Shown: positions 34,765 through 46,985 of the stretch, piece by piece | Layout: each line of letters begins with the position of its first letter | Numbering within the stretch: position 1 is the first letter of the stretch | Origin: Mixophyes australis | Lineage: Eukaryota; Chordata; Amphibia; Anura; Limnodynastidae | Direction of reading: 5' to 3' | DNA: 64,000 nucleotides | Assembly: GCA_036250195.1 (NCBI GenBank) | Contig: JAVHZZ010000003.1 | Location: forward strand, 331,623,694-331,687,693 | Made by a program: the position numbers and the translations under genes | Notes under the pieces: model-generated | What the model saw: the letters and a program-made list of their open reading frames with translations, nothing else | What the model was told of the DNA's origin: nothing | Database searches by the model: none

Positions 34765-34930
34765 TAGACACCCATTGATGATGCAGATAACTCAGCACAA
34801 CATTTTGATATCTGGTCTTGTCTACTGTAAAAGAATTGACCAAAATTAGTGACACCTCTGCTGTAACTCCACCTGATCCTACTATCAACTAATAACATCC
34901 AAAGAATGGTGGAGGATTATTTTTATTTTT
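34765..34930 (+). pseudogene. hAT C: duplicated transposase segment
   Basis: The stretch gatgatgcagataactcagc to aatggtggaggattatttt repeats 33808-34130 without the MITE, showing that the duplication source lacked that insertion or that the duplication came first. It ends abruptly in unrelated sequence. Confidence 0.65.
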
Positions 34931-35520
34931 TTTGAACCGTATAAAGATAACAGTTTTATGGGAGGGTGGGAGTTTTATTAACAAAGATCATTTCTTGCAG
35001 AAATAAGTTAAACATGGATGTCTAAATAGAGGTGTATAAGTATTACTCAAACCTTCCACTTTGCTGCTCTTTTATCAGTATTGCACAAAGTGTTTGTAAT
35101 CTGCGCTTTACGTCAAAGGTACCTGTGTATATTTTAATTTTTGGGGAATTGGGGCCGATTCGAAGCGCAGTGATGAACTTGCTTTTTGCTGTGAATTTCA
35201 ATGGCTCTTTTTAGTGCATTGTCTGGCACCCTGGATTGGTCTTGGTCTGATAAAAGCACACATCCCGGGGGGGTCAGCGCTCGTCGCCATGTATTAGCTG
35301 TAGAATTACCACAGTTATCCAAGGAACGGGTAGATCCATCAAATGAACCATAACTGATTTCATGATTTATTCTCAGTTTCACTGAACCAGTTGTAATATC
35401 CATTCCTGTGTCTACATAAGTTTAGCAGTTCTTCAGGGATGAGACAGAGATACCCACAGAGGAGAAGAAGATTAAAGATGCAGCACAAGCAGACATGGTT
35501 TAATAATGGTTTAATAATGT
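34931..35520. other. Extra DNA in hAT C around the 18S fragment
   Basis: Apart from the 18S piece this DNA has no match to A or B. It separates the duplicated transposase end from the duplicated 3' non-coding block, so it probably entered with the 18S fragment or during the duplication. Confidence 0.45.
35232..35425 (-). pseudogene. 18S rRNA-derived fragment (5' domain), antisense
   Basis: The minus strand contains the conserved 5' domain of 18S rRNA: ttcagtgaaactgagaat, aatcagttatggttc, ttggataactgtggtaattc, agctaatacatgg, gacgagcgctgacc and tttatcagaccaagaccaat, in the right order and spacing. About 190 bp are recognisable with substitutions (acagctaata for agagctaata; catttgatgg for cctttggtcg). 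It is a short decayed copy inside a transposon and not an rRNA gene. Confidence 0.85.
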
Positions 35521-36318
35521 AGAGTTCATTAACAGCACTGTTAGGCTTAAGGCAGCTAAGCTATTTGTAGCTTATTTTCTTGGGAGCTCATACAAACCAA
35601 GCACTTCAGCCACAAAAGTGGCACTGCTTGTCGCTGGAGTGCTTTGTTAAACTGCACATGTCCTTTTCAATATTTTACATAAGGGTGGGTGGGAGGGCCC
35701 AAAGACAATTCCATCTTGCACAAGTTTTCTTTTCTGTCACTGCTGTGTGCTAATGTTTCCTGTGTTATGAACTGCCGTGTGTTTGTGTCATTGCTCTGTC
35801 CCTTAGCATCCAGCCAGCTCGCTGCAGTCTGTATTTGAAAGTGTATGAAATATTGTGACCTGTAAGGTGGTCAAAATTGACTACAAATGACTTGAAATTA
35901 GTGTTATAGTGGTTAATAATAATGTAGGGGAAACAAAGCAAAATTATATGATTTTAGCAAAAAAAAAAATAGGGATTTTAGAAAAATATAGAGAAACCAA
36001 ACCAAAACAAAAACATGCAAGGGTGGTTTTGCCGGAGTCAAAACATGAAGTTGTTCCAGATCAAAAATTAAAACAAAACCAAAACCAGAACCAAGGGGTC
36101 AGTGAACATCTCTAGTTTCAATACATGGAACAGAGGTGATCCAAGCCTCTTGCACTTTACAGTGAGCAGTCTCAGGGAAGGGAACTCACCTGGCTACTTA
36201 CCAGGTTGAGGTAGACCATACAGAGAAACATGTCTATAAATGAATATCCCCTTTAATGGTGCTGTCATATAAGAGCTAGGAAGCACCAATTCATGAGCAC
36301 CCAATTGTTAATTGGTAT

Positions 36319-36834
36319 CAGGGCTGGATTAAGACCAAATAATGGCCAAGGCAGGATGTCTGCTTTGCGGCCCAGCTCTGCTTGAATTGCTGTGCTCCAT
36401 ACTTATAATGGCAATGCCACCAGACATTAGTTATACCAGAAGCTCTGCCCCACCACTTAAGCCAGCCATAGTTAACCACAAATGTATGTCAGAAGCAGTG
36501 CATACACACATTATACCACCTGTACTGATTATGGGGACCAATTATTATTGCTTTTTTCATTTTTTTCATTAGGGAAGGAAAGAAACACTTCAGAGCTTAA
36601 GTCCCACAGTGGAACGCATAGACAGGAAGTTCGGCATTTGGAACTTCCTGTTGGTGGATGCATTCCACTGTGGAAGTTAAGGCTGGCATCTTCGCTGCTA
36701 TCTCCAGTCTAGCTGTCACAGTGACAGCCAGGCTGAAGATAGTGGGCCCCCTGGTAAGAGTGTGCCGCCGGGCCCCCTGGTGAGCCCGGGCCCAGTACAA
36801 GGGTACCCCCTGTACCCCCCTGATGGCGGCCCTG
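36319..36834. mobile_element. Probable hAT fragments related to the 45.9-kb MITE
   Basis: The left edge cagggctggattaag and right edge gatggcggccctg look like hAT ends, but flanks (attggtat, agtgcctg) do not match, so they may be two elements. The core at 36600-36690 (cacagtggaacgcat, gacaggaagttcggcatttgg, cttcctgtt) is an inverted repeat shared with the MITE at 45946-46388. Confidence 0.45.
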
Positions 36835-36860
36835 AGTGCCTGTGTTGGGTCTTTTTACAG

Positions 36861-36863
<3 letters not shown>

Positions 36864-36909
<46 letters not shown>
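36864..36909. repeat. (AT)n microsatellite, host of a solo LTR
   Basis: TA repeats with one interruption. They resume after the solo LTR at 37400. Confidence 0.9.
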
Positions 36910-37399
36910 TGTGGCAAGAGCCCGCTACTGCAGAAGCACACGCGAACAACATCTTCCTTTTGATGGTGCTTTATTGTCAGGATGGTAAATGTTTGACACC
37001 GTATACTTGTACAGCAATCATGGAGACCCTAAACACTAGCTATACATAGTCCAGCTCTCTCTCAGGACCAGCCAGCTCACCCCGCATTGGTCTCTCTGAA
37101 CAAATGAAACAAACAAGCTTTTATACATGATGCTCCTCCCCCAGCCTTAGCTTGATGGACAGGTGACACACCCACCTTCTCTTTAAAATAAAACACCCAT
37201 CACTGCCTCTGTTTGCACAACCAGACACACCCTGTCTGTTTGCTGAGAGGAAGGATTTCAGATCATGTAAGTTTAACCAAATTTAAACTATTGCTTTTCA
37301 TACATAAGTCTTCACTCTAGGTGCATTACTGCACAAATGTTTTACTCTACTTCCCTGATTTCTCTGTATATTGTCAGCTAAATGCCTCCTTTTGTTACA
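36910..37399 (-). mobile_element. Solo LTR, 490 bp
   Basis: Bounded tgtggcaagag ... tttgttaca (TG...CA on either strand) and inserted in an AT tract, with atat on both sides. On the minus strand it has a TATA box (atgtataaaagc, near 37120) and a poly(A) signal (gacaataaagc, near 36980), in the correct order for U3-R-U5. There is no internal region on either side. Whether ERV or Gypsy is undecided. Confidence 0.75.
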
Positions 37400-37967
37400 A
37401 TATATATATACTGTACATATCTATAGGCTCAAGGTAAACAATCCATGGTTAGGCTTAGGTGATTTGCCTGTATCAAAAACATACTAAACATTCTCATGTG
37501 TTAACAAAAGTCAAAAAAACTTTTTGCTATAATCAGCGTATTTAAATGAAACACATTCCTGGGCACAAAGCAGTGCCTTTTTTAATCAAAATTGAATAAT
37601 GCTGCATTAAGATCCTTAATTAAATTATAGCAAGATTAAGCTAACAGTAATGATATTATTCATATAATATACATGTATGTTTTTTATAGTACAATTTAGT
37701 GGAATGCATTCAGAAAATACCTAATTACAGTTAGCAGTAATTAACATTTCCATTTCTCTGTATATGCAATTTTTATTATTATTCTTATTATACTATAGTG
37801 ATTGTTTTTGTTACTTTCATTCCTTAATTAAAACAGCAAGAAGTGATTCTGACTGTACAATAGGGAAGCAGAATGGAACATTTGTTGTTGAAGGAAATAC
37901 AAAGCATAATTGTAAGGAGGATTTAGCATTTATTTTAATTTTCAACTACCAATAGTGATGCCATCTT
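37400..37967. other. Unassigned AT-rich spacer
   Basis: No recognisable feature. Confidence 0.4.
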
Positions 37968-38695
37968 TGGTATTATTATTATTATCATTTATTTGTTAGG
38001 CGCCACAAGGTATCCGCAGCGCCGCACACAGTACTAACAGTAGACTATACAGGGTGAAACCATACAGAACAATGAACAAAAAGTACCAATACTTCAGAAA
38101 CTCCGGCCAGTCATATGCAGTAAAGACGGAGCGGAAGAACAGGTATGGAGACAGGAGGGGAGGGGGCCCTGCTCATACGAGCTTACATCCTAAGGCAGGG
38201 TAAACAGACCAGGCACAAGAGGAGCCAGTTGAGGCGGGAGGAGATGGGGGTTAAGTAGATGGTTGGTAGGCTTTGAGGAAGAGGTGAGTTTTGAGTGCAG
38301 GTTTGAAGGAGCACAGAGTAGGAGAGAGACGGATGGAACGAGGGAGGTCATTCCAGAGAAGGGGGCTGCACGGGAAAAGTCTTGGATTCTGGAGTGGGAA
38401 GAGGTGATAAGAGTGGAGGAGAGGCGGCGGTCGTTGGCCGAGCGCAGGGAGCGGGCAGGAGTGTGAATGGAGAGGAGGTTAGAGATATAAGGGGCAGTAG
38501 AGTTGGAGAGAGCCTTGCAAGTGGTGGTGAGGAGTTTGAAAAGGATTCTGTAGGGGAAGGGGAGCCAGTGTAAGGCAAGGCAGAGAGGGGAGGCAGAGGA
38601 GGAGCGGCGTGAGAGGAAGTTGAGTCTTGCAGCCGCATTGAGTATAGAGCGGAGGGGGAAGAGACGGGAGTGGGATGAATCTTGGTATGAATCTT
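37968..38695 (-). mobile_element. L2-type LINE 3' end, ~730 bp
   Basis: Read on the minus strand it encodes LHWLPFPYRILFKLLTTTC-like sequence, then APYISNLLSIHTPARSLRSA-like sequence, the C-terminal block of L2-clade ORF2. The tail follows (gcggcgctgcggata...ggcgcctaacaaataaatg) and (ATA)n at 37968-37985. A few frame breaks. 5'-truncated; partner of the 18.6-kb copy. Confidence 0.8.
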
Positions 38696-41600
38696 GGTAT
38701 GAATCTTATTATATCTCAGCGATCCAAGTCCAGTTATACATTATACTGTAGTGTTTAAATAAATTGCAGGTTCACAGTACTTTATTATGGTTTAACAGCA
38801 ATGTGTTTAACTGTATATGATACTGCAAACAGTGTATCCTGTCATAGTTTTCCCTTACATAGTATAAGGTGGACATACTGTATATTACCAGATCTTGGCA
38901 TTCCGTTTGATTATTGAAGGACCAGATATGTGTCATATGTAGCCTTACAAATCTGCCATGTCATATAAATATGATGTAAAACAGCTGTCACACAAAGCCG
39001 TTATACATGGCTACAAAGAACTTCTTTGTTCCAAGACAGCCATTGTCAACATATATGGTGTGTATCAATGCATCATTGCCTGACTGGCTTTAACACCTTG
39101 TCCATTTTTACAATATACTTCTTAAACACTCTAATAAGAATGCGCTGCACTGCTTACACTAAAGAGTGCCAACACACCCCAATATAAATGTGGTTGTCGG
39201 GACAAGTAGTGTCACATATTCAAACACATTTTATTTCCACTTATATCCTTTATTACCCAAACACCCACTAGTCTTGGGTGTTGGGAAGACTGCCAGTGCT
39301 TTCAGCATGAGGCTGATTTAGCCTGGTGAAGGGGTCCAAATGTTTTCCATGCTGATCAGTCCCAGTATAACAGTAAGACAGTAGCTCCCCCACATTAGTG
39401 GTAACCAACCCAGGCTATGATCACCACAGTGCAATTACATGAACATGCCCTTACTATTCCTATGCTTACCCATTCCTTTTCTTCTCCATTTCTCCTCTAT
39501 AAGCATAATGAGTCGTAATTATGACGTGCACACAGAATATGCATCTGCATGTTTGGTGTGGAAATATGGAAGCATAAGGCGATGATTCTATACAATCGCC
39601 AATAAATGTGCTCAACATAAAATGCTATGGGTAATCAAAGTTAGCTACGGTCAAGGCAGAAAAGGTTTTCGATTTTCGGCACAGGCATGCTGGAAGGGGA
39701 GGCCAGGAAGGCAATTGTACACAATCAGTACTGAAAGGGCTCCAGAACTGCTATAAGCTGGTTTCAATTAGTGAATTTAGTTACATTTGTGTGGGCCACT
39801 TTTTGGAAGTAACTCCTGTCCCAGCAATAACTACCTATTAGAAGACACAACAATGAGAGTGAGAAGAGGTTAATCAGCATATCACTTTACAGACACTATT
39901 GCTCCTTTTAATAGACAGGTACTTCTACAGACATGGGTGAATTAGACTCAAGAGGAGTTTCCACGCTCTGAACTGCTGCTTCAAGTACTGAGAGACTCAC
40001 ATGTCACGGCTTTTCAAGGTGTATTTTCCAGGATCGGGAGTAAAGGCTCGTTGGAGGATGTAAATCACATATGTCCATTTTCATGGGGTGGACTCTGGTC
40101 ATGATAGTGGGGGGGGGGGGCTGTCATAACCCCTGATGTACGCTTGATTGCATATCCACTTGAACAGATTGCTGTCTGCAATAGAATACTGTAGACCATT
40201 GAAGAGTTAGATAGTAGGGCAGAGATGCAATTCCAGCGTGAGGTGTCTCTGGAATGTCTGTGGAGACACCTCGCGCTGATGCTATGGCTGGAATCTCCAC
40301 TCATTTTTCCACGCATCCCTGAAAAATGAGCATAGATTCCTACCGGAATTGCCCACATTGTGCGCAGTGAGACAACTAGAAGTGACAGGATAGAGACAAG
40401 GGGATCAGATAGGTGCTATATGTTTATGTTTTATGTGTTTGTGTTATGTGCAGTGGGTCTTATTAGGACTATGCATAAATTCTCCCTCTGCCTTGCTGGA
40501 TGGGTATAGGAGCAGCAACGGTATACTGTGGCATGTGAGTGGCCATGGGAACTGAGTGGGCTTGGGAACTGAAACCATGGCTATTAGCATTTTTATGTAT
40601 TCTCATGAAAGGATGAAAATACATAAAATAAAACAATTTTGATTGGTTGATTTTAATGTGTTTTATATGTTTTCTTTATGCGCTGCTTTAATTCAAATTG
40701 ACTGAATGGTAGCAGATGAAAAATAGAACATATTACATCTGAAATAGGACAACATGGTAAACTGTTAATGCAATAGCCTGTTATATGTACTCAAAATTGC
40801 AGTGCTCAGAGTTGTTAGGGGGGAGGGAGCAATCCCTTCCATTCAAACTTCAAGTGCTGCAAGTATGACCTTGACTAAACAAAAAGTGAGGCTTTCTTTA
40901 TTTTCAAGTGACCAAGGAGATGATGCTACTGTTATTATACAATATCTGGTATATGTGGCTTGCTGTATATATGAATGCAATTTGGGTAAAGGGCTTGCTG
41001 TGTGTTCTCAAGGAACAGTAAACTCAAAAAAACTCAAAATTGTTCAGTAGAGAATATTTACGAATTATGACTGCTTTACTGAATAGTCAGGCAATAAAAA
41101 TAGGACCGGTCGCTTTGACGCCTCACAAAACCCATGATAAATTTAATCTGCTACTGACCACCAGAACACAGAAGAGCTTAAGATATAAATTCTATATGAC
41201 TAATCTAATATAATGAGCCAAACCAGTGAAATACATGTTAGTGCAGCTTATCCTCAATATATTGCTTGCAATGAGATGGAGAATATGAAATAAGCAGAGG
41301 ATAGACAAGGCCATCCATAGTGTAGTAACTTAAACATATTTTATTTTGCATAAAAGTATAAAAATCCTGTGCATGGGCTTAAATAAATGAAAGCTTATCT
41401 GTTGTCTCATCCAGAAGATACTTTATGCAGGTTCTTGAAGACCTTTTACTATGGTTGTAGGTCTGGTATAAGTCATTATTGGGATCATCCACTCATTAAA
41501 TATATATCCATAAATAAATATAATTCAAAATGGCGATCCCTACACCTAAACTCGTCAGACAACATCTCTTTTACCTCAGCCAGCTAGTTCAGTGTCGATC

Positions 41601-41779
41601 GCTGAGCCAACATTAATCCTTTATTGTACTTGGTATTTTCCATATCCAAGCCTCCCTTCTGCCTATCTAGCCCTTCCTATATCTATCTACACCTCCTTTA
41701 ATCCCAATCTGTGGCTCCTACCATGGTAGCATTTCATGGATCCAAGTCTCACTTTCAACTGTTTAAACTTCCTGCTCCA
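38696..41779. other. Unassigned 3-kb spacer
   Basis: No gene, LINE, LTR or transposon recognised. A (G)11 run at 40110 and ordinary AT-rich sequence only. Open frames here are short and without protein-like composition. Confidence 0.4.
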
Positions 41780-41943
41780 GGAGGTATTTTTACTAAACTG
41801 TGGGTTTGAAAAAGTGGAGATGTTGCCTATAACAGCCAATCAAATTCTAGTTATCATTTATTTAGTACATTCTACAAAATGACAGCTAGAATTTGATTGG
41901 TTGCTCCACTTTTTCAAACCTGCAGGTTAGTAAATATACCTCC
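41780..41943. mobile_element. MITE with ggaggtat ends, 164 bp
   Basis: Inverted ends: ggaggtatttttactaaact at the left and gttagtaaatatacctcc at the right. The inner arms (gtttgaaaaagtggag / ctccactttttcaaac, ccaatcaaattctag / ctagaatttgattgg) also pair. No unambiguous target duplication. Confidence 0.8.
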
Positions 41944-42734
41944 AGATCTTGAAGTCAAGTAATTATCTCTTTAATAGAATGATTTGCTTCACCTCAAGAT
42001 CTAATGAGTGCATACAAATACTTGCATATATTTGTAACAACACCCAGAAATAAAACCACAAGTGTATTTTGCTATTATTGGTTATATATCATACCTACTA
42101 AAGGTTTTATTGTTGCTTAACTTAACTTCATTATGGCACACTAAAAAGTCAAGACATCAAAATGGCTTTCTTCAGCATTAATACTAGATCTAACAAAATT
42201 GAATACTTTGAGTGCTTTCTTTAGTCCTTCTTCTATGAGGCTCTTCATCTAGAAAGGGAGCTGATGCTCTAAATCATGTTTGAAGCCTATAAATTCTCTT
42301 GAAATAAATACAACCAATATTAATGATGTCGAAGTCGTATAATTGGATGAAAGACAGTATATTGATTAAGATTGTTTTACCTTGCGATTGCGATCAGTAC
42401 GCCACGTGTTACGTGTCATGGTGCGATCGAACGATAAAGCACGCACGCATACACTCGCACTTTCACATTCATTTATTTATATATTTCATATTTATAATGG
42501 TTCCATTCCACAGTCGTTTATGAGCAGATGGTATTTGGTTTATAGTTATATATATTATAAGATTATATGTACACTTTAGTGATATTTAAGGTTCAGGTTA
42601 CAGGAAACATATCATGTTTAGTATCATTCTAATTCCCCAATTTATTCGCAGACATCTGGTGCAATAGCCAAACAGAACGCACATTGCGTGGGGTAGTTAT
42701 AGATTGTAGGGAATAAATGATTAGAATGATAATG
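41944..42734. other. Unassigned spacer
   Basis: No recognisable feature. Confidence 0.4.
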
Positions 42735-43135
42735 TCTGTGTAGTGTTAATAGACTAGTTTAAACTGGATTCTGGGAGGTAAAATCAGAGTGCATCCCCTG
42801 GAGAGCTGACCCACACCTTTGGATATTTTCGTTTGAACTGGCCTATGACCTGCATTACACTGGACCCTCCTGAAGCCTGAACCTATAGAAGCAAGCCACA
42901 TCATCTGTATTGTTTTCTCTGTATCACTGAGTGTATATATACAACTCCCTGGGACCAGCTAAGACAGTAATCACTGGCCACAGTCTTCTGGACTGAAGGA
43001 CTGTCTAACTGGGTTCAGCAGAGAGTACAGCGTATGTATGTATTTGGTATCGGCTCTATTATACTTGTTTATTGAACTGCTAAACTTGCTTTGCTTTTGC
43101 TAAATAAATTGCTTGTGCTTTGGAACCACACAAAT
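42735..43135 (+). mobile_element. LTR-like sequence (solo LTR candidate)
   Basis: The order is promoter-like tgtatatatacaactccctg (about 42931), a C/A-rich leader and a poly(A) signal ctaaataaattgcttg (about 43101), as in a small vertebrate LTR. The ends and a duplication were not identified, so limits are approximate. Confidence 0.4.
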
Positions 43136-45454
43136 CGCTTAGACAATGCTTATTAGAAAACTATGAAATTACTTTAATAATGACAATAAAGTAAAATAAT
43201 AACCAAAGGAAGATGTGACGTTTTTGTTTGCTATATCTAATAGAGATGGGGAGAGAGTATGGAATTTAGCTCAAATTAAGAAAGTAATTGACTTGCACAT
43301 ATTACACCATTAAAACTTTGACAATATGTAAAAAAGAAGAACATGTTGATGGAACCCTTGGAAGTTAGCTTTCAAATTCCCTTACAGTATTTGGTTTCTA
43401 AAACATGACTCAAGGTCACCAGTCTATTAGGAAGCTATGTTTTAGAGCGTTTATAAAGTAAGAGAATCTACAAAGTCACTAAAAGACAGTTAAATTTCAT
43501 TATTAATATATTATTATATATTATGCCCCCTAACCTAACATTTTTTTTTCTAATAACTCTTCCATATAAACAGCCAGCACTGCTCACAAACCAGTTATAC
43601 AATCCCCTCCATCCATTGCCACATCATACTTGAGGGCAGCCCAACCTCTAATCTAAATGTCTTTTAACACTATCTGTATGTATTCCCAGCAATGAGGTTA
43701 ATAGTGCTGTGAATGGGAAAGTGCAAGTAGGATCTGACCTGGTAAGTTAAATCCCCTTGGGAAGGTAGCAATGCTAGTTATTGCTTCTTGGTGGTTCTCA
43801 ATGCTAACTACGCTTGAAAACAATTTAGAGTACTATTATTTCAATTATTGCTAGTTAGATTAGTACAAATATTATACTAAAAGCTAGTTATCAGTGGAGT
43901 TTACCTTAAAATGAATCCCTCATTCCATTAAGTAAACATTTTTTATCGAAATCGCTTGTCTTAATTTTTTTCCATGCACTTAATATGCTGTTTATGAAAT
44001 AAAACATTGAATTATGCTAAAAGCAGAAAAAAGTTAAAGCATATTAAAATGTAATTTTGTACTTAAGAGCTAATGTTAGCTTGTGTTCTATTTAATAAAA
44101 AGATAATTAATTAAATAAGAATACTTGCTGTGTATTCATGTTTGCTTATATCCCACAGTGCTTCTTTTGTTTAGTCTAACCACTTCTGCATAATTAGGCA
44201 AAATGAATAGTTAGCCGCATTCAATAAAAACAGATTTGTGATATTGTGTTTGTTGGAAAAGAAAGTCTCACTTCATCCATCATATGGATTTCTTTGTACA
44301 ATCTTATTCTAAAATCTATATATAGAAAAGAAGAAGCTTGTTTGTTGGTTAATGTCTTCGACATCCCTGCACTGATTGAAATGAAACCAACGCAAGGTTA
44401 TATCCTGGCCAGATTTTAATGGGTTAAGGTCCTGGTCATACCTCCTGGTGGTGTACACTGAGTAGAACTTTGACCGAGGAGCCTGTCCTGGGCCTTTCAC
44501 TGGATGGATTTAGATGACATTTAATATAAAAAAAAAAACGACACTGGGCAGCTAACTCATGGGTGTATTTGAAGTGCAGCTAAGTTTCTAATTAGTTTTA
44601 AAATGTTGACTGTTACATCTAACTCATTGATAGCTTAATAACTTGAAGATTTAAATGCCGTGTACTTCAGCTAGTACTATATATAGCACAGAGTAGGGAA
44701 GAAGTTAGTACATGTATGCGTGCCACTGGATAGCATAGATCATCTGTAAGGTAGACACATAGTATTTTCAGTATACATTGAAAGCATCTTAATGTAGCTA
44801 CATAATGTAAAACATATATATTTTTTAAGTGTAATATTTATATAAATGATCATGCTGATTGTTATTTTATTTACTTAAACATTTTTTATGCGGTTTGATG
44901 TGACTTTTTATTGTACATGCTGGTGCGTACCCTACAGTCTGTTTTGGGTGTCTATATACGGCGAGTACTGTATAGGCAAAGCGTACTTAGACCCAGATTT
45001 GGGTTCTTAAACCCCTTGGACTTGAATTACACACATGTTTCATGCTCTTTTTTCAAATACAACTTACATGCAAGTTTTGTTTGGACTTGAATCAGACCCT
45101 GTAGCTAAAATAAGAACTGAGGGTATCTAAATTGAATCTACATTGAATGAGTTTGTCAGGAAGAAGAGGATGGCACAGGGCAAGAATATATAGGAGTATA
45201 TAACCATAAATGTAATAACCTGCAAATCGCAGATATATTATTACATGCACACTACCAGAAAACTGCATCTACCAGGGTGCCTCTGAGAAGTTCATTGCAA
45301 AGGTATCAGTTATTGTGGGGTGCACAGCTGCAACTAGAGCCCCAGACTGCACTAGGAGCATTCAGAGACAGTTTGACACTGCAATAAGTTATAAAAAGTT
45401 GGCAAAAAAAACTTCATCTTCGGCACCAGAATGTACTGGATGGCTTCTTGGGGG
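43136..45454. other. Unassigned spacer
   Basis: AT-rich sequence. A block at 44320-44515 (tctatatatagaaaagaag, ggtcctggtcatacctcctgg) has repeat-like character but I cannot classify it. No gene. Confidence 0.4.
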
Positions 45455-45735
45455 AAAGGGGAGGAGCCAAAAACTGACTGTTTGAGGTTACAGCAAAAGG
45501 TGGTTCTACCAAGTACTAGTCTGCAGGAGTCGAATACTTATGCAACCTGCATTTTTCAGGTTTTATTTTTTCAAAAAATCTTCTGACAAATAATGAATTA
45601 TGAGTTTGAAAATTAATTTTAAGAGCTTACTGGTTCGTAATAAAAATACAGCCTGGAACAACTGTCATTTGTAATACAGATAAATCTGTTGACATTTGTG
45701 GAGTTGAATACTTTTGCAAGTCACCGTATCTTCCC
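45455..45735 (+). mobile_element. Tc1/mariner 3' terminal fragment
   Basis: Contains gcaaaaggtggttctaccaa, then gaatacttatgcaacctgca and, at the end, gttgaatacttttgcaagtc. These are the 3' non-coding end and terminal repeat of a Tc1 family common in fish and frogs. Transposase sequence is absent, so this is a 3'-end remnant. Confidence 0.7.
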
Positions 45736-45945
45736 ATGTGACTCAGGATTTAAAAGGGTTAGAATGGAAAGCATTTAATTAGCATATTCTAAAAACTTTT
45801 TTTTCATAGTTCCCAAGGTTCTGTCCACAAGCAATGTCTCAATCCATCTTCAATCTTATTAGATGACTGTAGAAACTGGCATGATATACAGTCCTGCCTG
45901 CCATAATGTCAACCAGATGTAACACCCAGTATGGTAAGTGTGGAG

Positions 45946-46388
45946 CAGTGCCGTATCTATACATTTTGGGGCCCTGGGCGAGACAGGGCACCTGCGCCCC
46001 CATCTAAGATGTGGTGGGTGGGGTGGGGGGGGGTAGGAGGAGAGAAAGAGAGAGAGATTTTAACTCACCGGAGTTTGATGCTTCAGCCAAACTCCGGTTG
46101 GCTGAAGCATCCACTGTCAGTGGAACGCATGTGCGTTCCACTGACAGGAAGTTCGGCATTTGGAACGCAAATGACGAACTTCCTGTCAGTGGAACGCACA
46201 TGCGTTCCACGGTGGAACTTAACGGCTGAAGCATCAAACTTTGGTAAGTTAAAATCTTTCTCTCTCTCTCTCTTCAGCCCTTAAACGGAACTTAAGGGCT
46301 GAAGGCAGGTAGCAGGCAGCTGCTGCGCCCCCCTTGGCTTTGCGCCCTGGGCGACGGCACCGCCCGCACCACCCTCATTACGGCACTG
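45946..46388. mobile_element. Non-autonomous hAT MITE, 443 bp, perfect TSD
   Basis: Ends cagtgccgta and tacggcactg are exact inverted repeats, flanked by exact 8-bp duplications gtgtggag (45938-45945, 46389-46396). The interior is a nest of inverted repeats: ggagtttgatgcttcagcc / ggctgaagcatcaaac, gtcagtggaacgca / tgcgttccac (several copies), gagagag / ctctctc. No coding capacity. Confidence 0.95.
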
Positions 46389-46779
46389 GTGTGGAGTAAT
46401 AAAGAGTTAATTGACAAGAATGTATCTTTTTGGTTGGTGAAATATATGTCTCAGTAAGCCATGTAATGCCTAATCTTTTTGAGTATGTTGGTATACCCAT
46501 GGCTGCCAGAGTATGCTGGCACTTATAGAACTAAAAACACCAGTATACAATGGCATCCAGGACCCTTGGGACCTGTAGTTCACCTGTAAAAAAAAAAAAT
46601 TACACGGATATAAATACACAGACACCACAGTAAAGTAATTTATTTAAAAAAAAAAAAAATACCCTTATACAAACCCTCTTTTACCCATTTATTAATCACA
46701 TAGTTCCACTGGGGGCTCTCACCACTAACCTCCATGTAATACAATCAATTAAGGTCATTGTTAAGTTTATCAATGAACT

Positions 46780-46985
46780 TACATTATAGAGGGAGGATTG
46801 GTGAAAGACAGTAGGACAGTTAGGATAAAATGGAGATGGCAGCTGAAGGAAGAGGAGGTGTTGGATAAGATTGTCAGGAAATAATAGGATAGATGAGCAT
46901 GATAAGGTGAATTTTGAGTGAGCGTTTGAAGGGTTGTAGGTTGGGGAGCGTCTAATGAGGTGGGGTAGAGAGTTCCATGTCAGGC
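46780..46985 (-). mobile_element. L2-type LINE fragment
   Basis: The stretch ggtgaattttgagtgagcgt, then ttgaagggttgtagg and ggtagagagttccatg parallels the 38280-38360 part of the L2 copy (ggtgagttttgagtgcaggt, gaggtcattccagag). Short and diverged; no tail. Confidence 0.45.

Larger units (their letters stand above)
31789..36114 (+). mobile_element. hAT element C, BED-finger type, most complete copy
   Basis: Starts tagagatgcgcaggctcag and ends gtcagtgaacatctcta, flanked by gtctcaat (31781-31788) and gtttcaat (36115-36122): an 8-bp duplication with one mismatch. Ends and transposase are co-linear on the plus strand, unlike A and B. About 160 bp of transposase (34770-34925) and the 3' non-coding block (35520-35900) are second copies of sequence at 33800-34130 and 34505-34740. 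The extra 750 bp between them include an 18S-like fragment. A MITE sits at 33846. Confidence 0.9.

Noticed and set aside
35134..35403. 89-codon minus-strand open frame
   Set aside because: It is the antisense 18S rRNA-like fragment read as protein.
36319..36834. Single hAT element with cagggc ends
   Set aside because: Flanking 8-mers attgg tat and agtgcctg do not match, so the two ends probably belong to different insertions; kept only as fragments.
44320..44515. Possible Helitron 3' region (tatatatag with repeat-like sequence)
   Set aside because: No clear CTRR end, terminal hairpin or Rep/helicase sequence.
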